Source: Rallus limicola
Lineage: Eukaryota > Chordata > Aves > Gruiformes > Rallidae
Assembly: GCA_022605955.1 (NCBI GenBank)
Contig: JAKCOZ010000007.1
Location: 36,992,991 to 37,056,990, forward strand
Direction: 5' to 3'
DNA length: 64,000 bases
The notes beneath the pieces were generated by a model. That model did no database searches, had not been told where the DNA came from, and saw only the letters and a list, made by a program, of their open reading frames with translations. Positions 26,118 through 39,100 of the stretch are shown in pieces. Every line of letters begins with the position of its first letter. Position 1 is the first letter of the stretch. Position numbers and translations under genes: made by a program.

Positions 26118-28529
26118 TTGTTGTCAATATAATTTATATCATTCATTTGCTAACCATGAATGTGATCATTTAGGTCAGAAAAGAAACCTGTAATCAGAAG
26201 ATTTTTATGCAAAATCAGTTTGGACAACTATTGAATCCTATCAAGAAAAGCAGCTGTGTTGCTTATTCTTTTTTTTTTTTTGCCACAGCTTTCCAGTGGG
26301 AAAAAATCTATAAATGAGTTCTCACCTAATTCACAGCTTCCACCTTACCCTTTGTATGATTCTTTGTTTGAGACTGTGTATAAACACTGTATGTACTTAA
26401 TGAAATAATTTTCCTTCTCTCAGTTTTACTGCTATCCTTGACTTAGCCAGAAATGTAAATCATAACCGTACTGAATTGGTGAAAAGGTCCATTTTGCTGA
26501 GTCCCATCCATGACAATGGCCAGTAGCTGCTGTTTATAGAAAGGTATAAAATCAGACTAAGGATCCAATGATATTTCCCCTCATCTACCCTACCAAGCTT
26601 TCAGCAAAAATATAATGGGTTGTTTTGTACTCATCTTTTCACCCAATTTTTTCCCTTCCTGCTAACTTGAAGGATTTTATGAAGCACTATAACTACACAA
26701 TCACTGTCCTCTTTTATGGGCACAGACAACATTTCCCCCCACCCCTCTCTTTTATTACATTTATAGCCTTTGCCTGCCAAGATACTTTTATGGCGGTGGG
26801 AATGATTGCCTCACTCTTGATAAAGTCTGGAGTATCCCTTGGTGCTCCATATAACTTGTCACAATATTCTTAACAACAGCTCATCGCATATTCCTGAGCG
26901 ACTGATGCTTGCTACCAACTCCCCTGATGTGCTTTCTGACACTGAGAAAAAATACTCCTCTTTACAGCATCTCTCACACAGTGCTGAGCACCATTTCTTT
27001 CCAACTTCTGCTCTTGGTTCCTTCTTAACTCCTGGGCTTTTGACGTTGGAGACAATGAAAATTTATACATTTGCTTTGCACAGCAACCACACAAACAATT
27101 TGAAAGTAAAAACAAAATTCCTCTGCTGCATCACATTTCTGTTGAGAGTGATGTGTTCTTGTAAGGGGTATATCCCCAACACTTGGTTTTTAGTGGAACT
27201 GGAAAGCAGGCTTGTTTACCTCAAGGTACCTCAAACAGCTTCTATTCTCACTAACTTTTGGCTTTCCACACAGCCCAGCCTTGCTGCCTGGTTCATCTGC
27301 ATTTTCAGCTCACAGAAGATTCCATACATACTTTCTGCACTGAAATGTGTGACCTAAAGGGAATAAAAGACCAAGCAATAGTATAGATTTGGTTCTTCTT
27401 CAGAGATCTAAAGGGGAAAGAATTATTGAAGATACTGTTAGGGCCCCTTGCTGAATCATCAAACTATTTTGCAGTGGTAATTGAGACAGCATATAAATAC
27501 TGCATAGATATCTCTTCAGGCCCTCTTCATAGAGCAGTTATATTCCATTAAAGTGCTTTTCTTATACAGGTTAATCTCTCAGAATAAAAGTGGAAAATAC
27601 AGCAACAAAACAAGATGATATTTTCACTACTCAATAAACCTCTCTTCTCTTCTCGGTAAATAAATGATTCCCAGAGGCCTCCCCTTCAGGGCTTCTGAAA
27701 ACTCGAAAGGGCAAGGAAAGGAATTAAAAAATATCACAGCCTACTCTGACACGTTCATAGTATTTATTAAAAATAAACAAACAAAACAGCATGTTAAAGG
27801 CTGCCCTGCTTTTTACTGCACAGAGCCTCACCGATTTACACGGTATGCAAGTTAAATCAGATTTGGACCTAATCTGACTGTAGGAATACACGCCTTGTAC
27901 TCCCATTGATGGAGATAAAGTTGGAAACAACCTTTCAGTTGATATGAAACAGAAAAGCTGAGGGTTTTTTTCTTTTTGAAAATGAGAATGGCAAATCAGG
28001 CTTGATGATCAAGACAAATTCAAAGTGTGAAAGTAGGAGTAGAACAAGCTGCAATGTCATCTCTTGTAATTTCTTGCACATCCCTTGCTTTCTTTTTTTA
28101 TTGTCCTGTGATTATTTTTTTTTAGTGCCAGAACTATATCTACAGCAACTGATATATTTTGGATACTATGGTAGTGTAACTACCAGTGACAAAAATACAT
28201 TCTCATTGCAGCTGCACACATAGGAAAGTATTTCAGCACTCAGCGTTGAATTGATTTCATGTTATAGGTTAAAAAAATACAAACATCTCTCCTATGGGAA
28301 GGGAAGTCCTATATTATAATGGCTATATTCCAGACTCTTTGATAAATTGCATTAATTTATAATGTATCTAATTATATACTATCTGCCCTTATGTTTTGAC
28401 ACCTTTGTCCTTCTTTTCCTGTCCCAAATCGTTGTAGGTTGGCATTGCATATTTTGCCAGACAATTGTTTCTTACTTAAGAATTGGTCACATTTTCTTCA
28501 TGGGCCTTGCATTTCCTCTCAAAAGGGGT

Positions 28530-28607
28530 GTTTAAAGGACTTCATAAAATGCTTTGGGATCTTTGGAGGATGAAAGGCATGATATAAATCTCAGTTATTA
28601 CTATTAA
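28530..28607 (+). repeat. Possible CORE-SINE/MIR-like tail
   Basis: The wording 'aaaatgctttgggatcttt', 'gatgaaaggcatgatataaa' and a closing TTATTACTATTA resembles the tail of amniote CORE-SINEs of the MIR type, which end in a CTTTGGGATC/ATATAAAT segment and short TTA repeats. The core region upstream is not clearly visible. This is an ancient, degraded copy if real. Confidence 0.45.
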
Positions 28608-29016
28608 AAGAACACAGAGTGAGTTGTCTAGAGGCAACTCCAGAATGCAGTTTGGCTCTTAATCAATAAATCATACAAACCTGCATTACTGGTCTGCTTT
28701 ACTGTATATGAAAGAAGTGTTGGATGACACCTTGTATTTCACCAGCTGCTTTCCTGCAATTTCTCAGAGAAAGTAACACAATACATGGCCCACCTGCTGT
28801 GAGAACCTCTGAAATACCAGACAGTAAAAAGCATTTGAGTAAAGTTCTTCTCGAGAGTCTTTTGTTGATATGCTCTACAGGCCTTCCTTGGTTTTCAGAC
28901 AGTATCTCTAGTTTTCATTGGAAAGAACTATGCTTGCATCACTGTTCATTTTTCTATGTATATGAGGCTTTGATGAGAATATTTTTTTAATGCTCTTTCT
29001 TTTATTTTAGGCTTCT

Positions 29017-29054
29017 GGGTTTTGGGGGGAGGGTGGTGTTTGGGTTCTTTGGGG
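29017..29054 (+). other. G-run cluster, possible G-quadruplex
   Basis: Five runs of three or more G occur within 38 bases (29,017-29,019; 29,024-29,029; 29,031-29,033; 29,042-29,044; 29,051-29,054) in otherwise AT-rich DNA. One loop is 8 bases, so it falls just outside the strict motif. Confidence 0.4.
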
Positions 29055-32000
29055 TGTTTTGTTTCGTTTTTTTTCTAATTTTCATGTATCTCTGCACAAA
29101 GGATCAATCAGCCCATTATTACCTCTTTGCTGGCAAGTACAAATTTAGCTCCTGTAAGAATCCTAACAAAGGACTAAACTTGTATCCTTCACTTATGTAA
29201 GTAAATTGTTAGATGTTAGTGGAACTAATTACGAGCGCATTGCTTTCTGCTTTCATCAAGACTTCAAGGCTTGATTGAAGCATGGTCAATACACACCACT
29301 GTCTTCCAATAACATCTTTATTCCAGAAGTTGATTTTATAAGTAGCATCCTCTTCAAATGTGAAAGAACTTTGTAAGTGTTAATTCCTGCAGTGACCTGG
29401 AAGGGGGCTACAGTCAATCCACAGGCAGGTCAATTGAGTTTGAGCAAGGCTAGGTGATTCATCCAACACATCAGCAGCAGCAACTGGGCCACATTTTCCA
29501 TAATCCACACAATCCTCATCATTAAATTCCACTCGAGTCTTTACAAGCACCTTGTGCCTTTGATGTATACTTGATTCTTGTAGACCCACAAAGCAGACAC
29601 TAATTGTACTCTACATATACAGTGGAATAGGACCTTAAGGGATAGGTTTTTAGTAACTCTGATGACACCTTTCTAGTTAGTGTGGTGTAGCAGTATCCTA
29701 TTTAAGATTGCTTTGTTTAATTATTTAAGAGCCATTATGGTAACTGGATATACTCTAACTGTAATTTATTAACTCATACACTTGAATTATCCAAGTGTCT
29801 ACATCCACTTCACAGAATTACAGAGGAACAAGGATAAGGTAATTGTATGAAAATGTTACAGAATATTCCCTCTGCTGAAAAGTACAGAAGCTCTCTTATC
29901 TCTCATAGCACAGGTTCATGAGCCTTTTCAAACTATGCTCTAAGACCATAAGAACCATTCTATACCAGCAGCAGCTGTTCATATAGAGAGTTTTAAGAAA
30001 ATATGTGCATTTTATATATATTATGTACAAGTAAATATTTACACATGTATATGGATGCATAGATATGTCTTCAATGTAATACTACTATTCACTTTCCTTT
30101 TTTGTGTAAGAAATGATACTGCATCCACCTGTTCATAACTCTTTCTCTGCTCCTCTGAATATGCTTCTTCATACTGTGAACCTTGTGTCATTTTCTACTC
30201 TCGTGCTTTCTTGCTATCTATTCATCTTGCTTAAGCAAGCTTGCCAGGTTAGATGGTTCCTTCCTCACTGGAAATACTGCCCATTCCCCCAAATCCCTTT
30301 TCACCACCATTGTCTGCATACACTGCCTGTCTGCCTCTTTCCTGCCTGCACAGGACATCTTTTTTCTCTGGAGAATGACATCTCTGGGAGCAGAACCTTG
30401 AGACTCATTCTTCCTTGCTCCAATATAGTGTCTGTTCTTGCCATCATCAGCTTGATTCTCTTCCTGCCATTCAGGCACTTTTACACATCTCAGAGCTGTC
30501 ATTTGCAAAAAGAATAGAGACACATGGGGCAGCAGATGAAGAAAAAAATCTAGACTAAATCATGTGAGCACCCAGCTCCCTGAAAGCCGTGGCAAACACT
30601 CACAGACCAACTCAGTGTCATAAATTAATTTGGAACTGCTTAGAAAGGAAAACTTTTAGCACTCAAATTCTTACCTATAGCAGTCTCCTCAACAGAATAT
30701 TGCTTTAGTTACAGCATGTATCTTTCTTAACCCAAGATGCTTACCAGAATTCTGCTGTGCTCCAGACAATATGTCATAAACATCATGAACGTGCAGAGCC
30801 ATTAGAAGTCCTGGATTCTGGGCTGCAGCATCCCTGCTGTTCAAATATACTGGCACAGAACAGAAAACTGATAACAGCAATTCTACAAAGCTTTTGAGCC
30901 AGGAGGAGATGAGGATTGCAACCAAATAGTGCCTTGGAGGCTCAGCTGTTCCAAAACAGAAAGGGGAGAAATTCATCATTTACCTGGACTGACCACTTTT
31001 GCAAAAAAAAAAAAGTCATTTCCTCTAAACTAAAAACCTGCCAAAACCTAAAAGTTAAGGAAGTGTGTCTGAGAAAGATCATTAGAAGATACAGAATGCT
31101 TTCCTGCACAAACACAATTGTGTAATCACTAATGCACAACATCCCTCTTACACTTAACCTTTATGTGCTACCAAAGTACAGTGTCAAGATTGTCCTTCCA
31201 GCACATGTCTGTAACTGAGAGCTTTTAATATCCTCCTTCCACCTCCCTCAAAGCCAAGTTATCAGGAGCATAGAAAGATTTAACCACTTATTAAACAGCG
31301 CTACCTTGTCAGGCAATATGTTCTTTTCTGCAGGGCACTAGTGAATTGAATGGGCAAGAGAGACAAAGGGTCTAACAAAGGAAAAGAAAAAGTTGCTGCA
31401 TGACAAGTATGGCTTCTCCCCTCCCAAGGAATCTGACTAGCAAGGAAAACACTTTGTGGGGGACAAAACAGAGAAATCCTGCAACAGAAAGCAAGGCAGT
31501 GGGAAATCACACAAATAAAGATGTAGAAAGACTAGAGGACATTCACTTTGCAGCCCTTTCTTCTTTTTTTAAAGCTGCTTCAATAAGAAGAAAGTTGGAG
31601 ATCTAATTGCTTTGATTACTTGGCTCACAGTAAATGTGCCTTTCCCTTCCTCTTTTTCTGCTAAATGGAGTTGGAAAACCCAACTGCCATGCTTTTCACT
31701 ACCACTGCACAAGCACGTCATGCAGCAAGCTGATGGTGGAGAATCAGGCCTTGCAACAGGCACTTGTATGCTTAAACACCAAAAAAAACCCCACCAGCAT
31801 GTAACTATGGGGATTTAACACTGCAGGAAACCTGTCACTGGGGACTGCTTCAGTGAAAGAAAATGCAAGAAATAGTTCTCCTGTGGCAATATTAACACAT
31901 CATGACTGTGCGGTATAGATGCACGCATGCATCCTGACACAGAGAGGTCAGCATGAGCCTGTATTCAGCCTTACTGCATCCCAGCTTCAGCGTATCGACA

Positions 32001-32456
32001 CCTGCACTGTGTGGAGACTAAACAGTGCCAACAGTTCAGGGCTCCTACATTTTTCATCTTCCTCCAGGACTGCTGCTGACACAGATTCACAGTAGCTCAC
32101 ATCAGTTTCCCAACTGGCTATGTCCAAATCCATAATTACCAGTTCGTATATAGTCATGAGTTATATATACAAAAGTCACCAGCACTTCTGGGCCCTTCAG
32201 ATGCTGAAATTCAACATGAGACATGCCAACCAACCTACAATGTCTTTACTTGCCTCTGCAAGTCTCTGCTAACTGGAGGACACAAGGGTTTGGTTATACT
32301 CCTATTTTTTTCTTTTGAACACAATTCAATTCAGAAAAAGAGCATTCAGCCATGAATATATGGGTGCACGGCAGCCTTGAGTTCTGTCTGGCTTCCGTGA
32401 TTAAAATGATTGCCTAAAATAAATAGCTGTTCTTAAAAACAGAGGCTGTAACTGTT

Positions 32457-32585
32457 ACAGAATCACAGAATCACAAGGTTGGAAAAGACCTTCAAGATCA
32501 TCAAGTCCAACCAATCCCATCCTAAGCTAAACCATATCACTAAGTACCTCATCTACCCTTTTTTTTTAAACACATCCAGGGACAT
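32457..32585 (-). repeat. Short CR1 3' end, minus orientation
   Basis: Begins with the antisense CR1 3' end in a slightly expanded form (two AGAATCAC units), then 'aaggttggaaaagacctt', 'gatcatcaagtccaacca' and 'taagctaaaccatatca', the same subfamily wording as the copy at 11,655. It stops near 'aaacacatccaggga', so the copy is only about 130 bases long. Confidence 0.92.
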
Positions 32586-35500
32586 CCACAAGGCCTGGAG
32601 CATCCAGTGCAGCTGCTTTCACATGGCCAGGTGAGATTCTAAGCACAGTCCTAAGGTGAGACAGAAAAAAAACCCAGAAAGTGACCCCCTACACTACACA
32701 CCAAAGTTGAAATACATTGTGATTTCAACAGAAAACTAATGTATTAATATAAAAATTCAAAATTAACTACACAGACATCATATTAAATTCGCATAGTTAA
32801 TTTAGTCTTCTTGTTTATTTCACCTTTAAAAATAGGGGATTGTTTTACATTCAGTAAAACAGAAATTTAATTAGGCTTTGCAATTCATATATAATTGAAT
32901 AAAATACGTGGAAAAGGGCATATCCGTCTCAAGTAATTTTATGCCATTGTATGAATTAATACAACATACCTCCATAAACAGTGGCTATAGCCCGATGAAA
33001 CTAGTGTGTATTGTTTTTAAATGAAGCATTAAACCCAAGGACATTTGCAAATTGTTGCATATTCAATCACTTAAGTGCCTTTCGTCCTCCTTCCTATGTT
33101 CAGGAGGAAGGTAGATGGCTAGCACAGACTTCCATATCACCCTTTGTAAACCATTAAGTCTCTTATCCAGTGTCTGCTAGGTAAAGCTGACAGCCCCTGA
33201 GACAAGCTTCTGGAAATGAACTGAAATACCAGTCTTGGTTTTAAACTTCAGGATCTCATTCTCTAGGGGTTACAAAGTTCTCCTACACACTAATGGTGTC
33301 CTCTGCATATTCACAGCTACCAGTCTTATCTCATTATATTCATATATATATCACATATGCGTCTAATTTGACCACATTTTAAATTTTTCAGCTGCTGAGT
33401 ACATGAAGTGTTAAAAAAGAAGCTGGCTATGAATGTGACAGTGGGAGCTGCTGGAGTGAATGCCCAAAACTTAAGACAGGCTGAGCCTTCTTTTAACTGT
33501 GACTTTCAGCTTTTGAAATGCTACTCACCTCTCTGAGGTCTAAGTGATTCAGTAGTCTTTGTGCAGACGGGTCAAATGGACCTGGGCATTCACAAAAAGC
33601 TGTAAGTAGCACCAAAAAAGCTAATGAAAGTAATTAAGTTGAAGGATACAGACTCATTAAATCATTTCTGCAAAATGATGGGAAGTTGCTAGCAATTACA
33701 CTGCTCAGTATGCTGCAAAAGAAATTGCTCTGGACCCAAATTTGACTGAAGGAGTATAATGCTTTGTGCATCTTCCTAAATAACATTGCCAAGCCACAGA
33801 AAGAAGGAAAAACAGCATGTTGAGGTTTTTCAGTCCGAGTCGCAATGACTGCAGCTGTAGTAGATCAGTCATATGGAAACAGTCAGAAAAAGCATCCTGC
33901 AAATGCAGGTATGGATGTAGTAATGGCTCACTGTATACAAAAAGAGGAGTGCACCTACTTGGGCACATTTAGAGTTGAAAATACAAAAGAAACGACGTGA
34001 TTGATTTTAGCTTTAGAAGGTGAAGGTATGAAGAAGGAGTGGCAGAGGATGCCACTGGGAGGCAGTGTTGTCCCTTAGCAAGTTCACGATCAAAGTCCTC
34101 CCTGCTGCCTCAGGCCCTCGGCCACAGCTCTGGGAAGCACAGCGCAGCAGCCTGGCATGCAAGGCAGGTTCCGAAGGAGAACTTCAAAGTACAGGCAGTA
34201 CGGCACGTAGACGTATTTAGAGGCTGATGCTTTCCTACCTACCTTGAATAGCATTGAAAGTATTTGCGATGCAAGTGATGTGTGAGTTTTGATAGTTACA
34301 GCAAAGTGTTTTGGGGGTTGGGTGGGGTTTTTTTGGTATAGCATCATCTGTCTTTACCCTGAAGAACCGTGGTATGACCAAAAAACATCCTAAACAAAAG
34401 AAAAAACGGGCTGCAATGAACATACAGAAATTTCATGTGCTTATGAAAGCTTCTTTGTACATTAGAAATTCATGAAAACCTACAGAATTAACACTTACCT
34501 ACCATAACAGCAAATTGCTGTGCAAAAAAAGAAACTGAAAATGGTGATGTAATACAACTCTCAGTTGACACAAACACCCCTTAAATTTGTGTTTAATTAA
34601 TTTTAAACTGTATCAAGCCCCTTGATTACAAATTACAAGAAGCAGCAAAGGTATGTGCAGCACAGATGAAAATCAGAAACAACAGAAGCCTGAGACATCC
34701 TGTTCTTACACTCTCATCAGAATAACAGTCCAGAAATCCAATAATTTTGTTTCATATGGACTCACCTAAGGATTTTTTTTTTAATGTAATTAAGAATTCT
34801 TCTGCAACCTGAAGGATGCTGTAGGCCTTTTCCACCCCTGCATTCCTTGACTCTGAAGGAACTTCCTAAAAACCATTATACTTATTTGTATAGTATCACA
34901 GGCAGAAAAGGCTTTACTTAATATCTTGTCTTATGCATTTTTAATATTATTAACAGCTGTCACAAGCTTGGAAAAAATATATCATTATTTAGGATTTTTG
35001 ATATTTTATAATTAAAATGGTATGAAAACTGCTATTTCAAATAATGCTATTCCAAATAATTCTTGATGGTCTCAATTGGTCCATACATACAAGAATTCAA
35101 TTCCTAAAGCTAATACCTACAATATTTCTCATGCAGGATATTGAACCTTTTTCACCCTGAGATAGAAAGACACACAATTCTAATTATTGACAAATGTGCT
35201 ATCATCTCCCTTGCCTGCCCAAGAACAATTAACACAGAAAGATTTGCTGATAGCGTGAAGTATAGACGCGCTTGCAAAGAACCAAAGTGGACAATTTTAA
35301 AGCATGCTATACTTTGAATGATTTAATTTGCTACACAGAATATACTGGGAGAAACACAATACACATCTCAATTGAAACTACTCTTTAATGAAGAGGTTTT
35401 AACTGTAAAGTAACTCCACTAGCTTGTCCCTGGGAATATCAGATGTTGCCTAGTGTATCTGTCTGTGCCAAGAGCATGTGCTAAGGCAGGTGGAAACATC

Positions 35501-36094
35501 TGGCTTTCATTTTACTTCCACTCAAAGCTAGCAAAGCACAGATCAGCTCCAGGTTTGATAGCTGTGCCTCTGCAAGAATCTGTAACCTGAGATGACGGAT
35601 ACAAGAAGAAACCTGAGCCAATGATGTGAAATAGTTCTGCTTTTACAGTTGGCTTGTACCCTGCCATGCTGCCACATAGGCAGAGTTAGCCCAGGTCAGT
35701 ATGTGCTCATGAAGGTATGCCGGGGCATCAGGGAAAGGCAGTTGGCTGTATGAGGTGATAGCTGAAATCTAATCCATTGCTCGGTCATAGCTTGACAATT
35801 TTCTGTGCTTTGGATCTTCATCTAGAAAAGATTAATTCTCTAATTATCACAGTATTGTAGAGATAAATCTGTTTATAACTGTCATGCACTTTGATACTGC
35901 TGTAATGATGATTATATAAAATATTCAAGAGAAGTCCTTAGAGTTATCTCCTATGAGAGTGAAGTAAAGCTGGGCAGGTAATGCATGTTTCAGGTATGAG
36001 ACACCCAGATGCTTCAGCAAGAGGAAGAACAATAATCTGTTAATTTCAGGTATTTATTTAATTATTAGTGCTGGAAAGGGAAAAATCATTTCAA
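32586..36094. other. Intergenic, no gene seen
   Basis: AT-rich non-coding DNA. The parts 32,700-32,920 and 34,940-35,060 are rich in TAAT/ATTA. A short TATATATA tract is near 33,342-33,352. No convincing coding sequence. Confidence 0.55.
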
Positions 36095-36192
36095 CAAGGA
36101 CAGGGTCTAGGTGACATGGTGGTATTGGACAGACAGGTGACTTTATGACCTTAATGATCTTTTCCAACCTTAAAGATTCTATGATTCAATGA
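36095..36192 (+). repeat. CR1 3' end, plus orientation
   Basis: The segment 'ggtggtattggacag', 'gaccttaatgatcttttcca', 'accttaaagattctatgatt' is the 3' end of a CR1 subfamily with the 'ttttccaacctta' wording. Only the last 100 bases or so are present. Confidence 0.85.
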
Positions 36193-39100
36193 TTTAGTTC
36201 TACTGCAGACAAAAAAACACGGAAGGCACAACAAATATTCTGGCTGTTTGCATCTACCTTCATTAAAAACAACTTGTGAAATTAGAAAGTCAAGTTAAGT
36301 GTGGGATTCAGATCCACTTGTAATTCACACAGGCAGCGATTACAAAACAGCTCTGCCCTCACACTGCCTATTGTCTAGAAGTGCCGAGAGCCCCAGAGTC
36401 CCCTCATCAACTTTTGATTACACAGGTGTGTCTTTTCATTCCTTTACTAATGAGAATTAACAATATTTCAGAAAAAGTTAATTGTTAACAGTTGCCCTTT
36501 CCAACCTTGACTTCGGAAGTAACCTGCAGGTAGGAGAGTTTCAGTGATGCTATTAACTAACTTAGCTTTTCACTTAGCCTCAGACTTCTGGGGTTAGAGG
36601 CAACCAGAACGGGCTTCTTGAACCAGCTGCACTCAGTAGCTCGCCGGAGAGCACATACCAGGTTATACTTCCAATTCTGTCCCTAAAATTAAGCCATCCA
36701 GGGGAGACAGTTCGAGAGAAATCCACAATGTGCCCAAATTAAACTCGCCTACCTTCATCATTAGGAGCTCAACTTTGTATAGGCTTGAATATTTTTGGTT
36801 TTCTTGTGTTTTCATGTTGCTCTTTTTTCTCCTAAAGAGCAATGTTGATTCTTGAAGTAGGTCGGAGTGGAAACCTATAAAAACCCTGTTGATTGGTTGC
36901 AAATGACAATCTTCTTGAAGCTGTACAGAGTAAGAATCATAATTAGTAACTTAGTAATACTTGTACAATGTCATGACCTGGTAGAAGATTTTCCATCTAT
37001 AATTAATTATACTCATTTTGGATAGTTTCTCTTTAGGAATAGGAATGACAGTATTTGTCCTGATCTATTTATCTGCTGACATTGGTCTAATTTCTTTCAC
37101 AGTGAAATTTTGTTTCTGATTTGCACCAATGGAAACAAATGAATAATTCCTGAAAATTACCTTAAAACTAACTAAACCTTTGCCTGCTTTTACCAAGGTA
37201 CAGACATAGAATTTTTTTCCATATAAAATGATAAAAAATGCACACACTTACCTTTACTGTCTGGAAACTGCTGTCCATTACTTCCATTTCGATAATGCAG
37301 TAGCTGTAGAGCTAAAAGATAGGCTCAGAGGACATTTGTTTTAAAATTTACTCTTTGGAGAGTTATTGCATTTATATGCTTTTTATGGAAAAGGGCAAAA
37401 CAATAATGATGCTGAAAACTAGAATGCATAAGTAGACCATGTACCTAGTTATGTGCTATAAATCATGATGAGTATTTCTAACAGGGGAAAAGCAACACAA
37501 GAAGAATGAAGAGTGAAGAGACTCTAGAAATGTACATATACACAGAGGCTTATAGAGCTCTGCTTGCTTCTCAAAGGGAATTGATAAATGGGGGAAGACA
37601 TCCCAAGGGGTTCCCGTAGTTTAACAAAAACAAAAGTATTTTTCAGTACATTGATTTTTCCTCATGTCTTCCCTCAAATAAAATGAATTATGCACACAGA
37701 TTGTTTATTGTCAGTTTGCATGCTGTGGAATTTCTGTTGTAATAAGCAGGGCTCTGAGGACATCCCTGTAAATGTTTTTCCTGTTTATTTATGTGTGTTT
37801 ATCAATACAAATGCTTATCTCAACCTCAACATTTTACACACAGCACCCCCCAAAAAAGAAAAAAAAAAATCACACAAGAAATGTTATTGATGGGAGGTGC
37901 TGAGATATGTTGGAAGTTGCTGTCTCTCTGTACTTTTCCATCTGCAGAGCAAATGGAACAAGAAAGTTTGGATTTCTGCCGAATTGATTGTAAGACTTTT
38001 TCTATTCCTTATATACTTAGAAAATAGATTTTTTTTTTGGTGTTTGAAGTTAATTTTATAACTAAATTAGCTGTAGGATTTAGGAATAGTGATGCACAAT
38101 TAAAAAGAAAAGTGCATACAAAAAACAACCTGACAATATTTGCATGGTGATTCCTTTCTCTACACAAATACGGTAATGTATCTTCCAAGCAGGTGCAGTT
38201 CTGCCTTCTTCCCCCAACAGCCCAAAGCACAAGTTCTCTAAGGATCCAGAAAATACGTAGACCCATGCCTAACACTCAAGATACCTGGTCTGGAAGATGT
38301 CTTCTAAGAATGGTGGGGACACATACTCAAAAGAACAAGTGTTGCCAAAATGCACTTGTAGCTTCTTTCTTTATTAAAACAACATCTGCAGCAGTATCTA
38401 TCATTGTAATAGCTCAGTAGTTGTAATATTTACCCAGAAACTGTTGAGAACTAATTTGGGAAGATTCTCCCGTCACAGAAAGCTACTCAGTTCACTCTTT
38501 CACATCCTTTCTCATCCTGCCATATGAACCTTTTCTCCTTTTCAACACAGGGGAACACTTTGGAGGTACCTACAGGCTACTATTGTGTTTTGCATTCAGC
38601 AGTCACTGGATTTAAAATAATCTTGAGGGAAAGTCAAGAGTCCAGGACTCCACACTTTTAAAGCATTAGGCATCAGTGTGAAAGCATTTCTGATTGTTAA
38701 AAACAGCACGCTGTTTTCTACAAGGAGGGTAACACAATGTTTTTAGCACAAGATTTTTTTCCATTCTTTCAGATTAGACATCTTTCCTCATGAACTGGTT
38801 TTGACTCTGGACTCTGAGGAGGTTGCACAGCATCTCCCTTGCAGAACTGACTGCAGCGCCTAAATTGCAGCAAGGATAAAAAAATGGACTTCCCCTGCAC
38901 TCAAGAGTTTTCCCCTGGTAACTGCTGAAATACTGTGTCCCAGGGTCTTTGGCTTGTCTCCCCAAGGGAACAGTTCTCCCCACAGCATTGCAGAGATAGC
39001 ATACGGTAGGCCTTGGCTTCCATTTCATGGGGTAAACCACATAAAAAATAACCATTGCAAAAGCACCACTACAGTTCTTTATCCATTTGCTTTTAGTGGT

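Larger units (their letters stand above)
26118..32456. other. Intergenic, no gene seen
   Basis: Non-coding. The longest open frame (26,839-27,357, plus, 172 codons) is pyrimidine-rich and has no domain I recognise. It starts in an AT-rich context with no promoter-like sequence, so I do not call it a gene. Small items inside are listed separately. Confidence 0.55.

Noticed and set aside
26839..27357. 172-codon plus-strand frame, the second longest in the window
   Set aside because: Composition follows the local pyrimidine-rich DNA, there is no recognisable domain, and there is no promoter or splice context. About this length is plausible by chance in 64 kb.
11655..32585. CRISPR-like or satellite array from recurring similar blocks
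   Set aside because: The recurring blocks are dispersed CR1 3' ends on both strands, kilobases apart, with no regular spacing or spacers.
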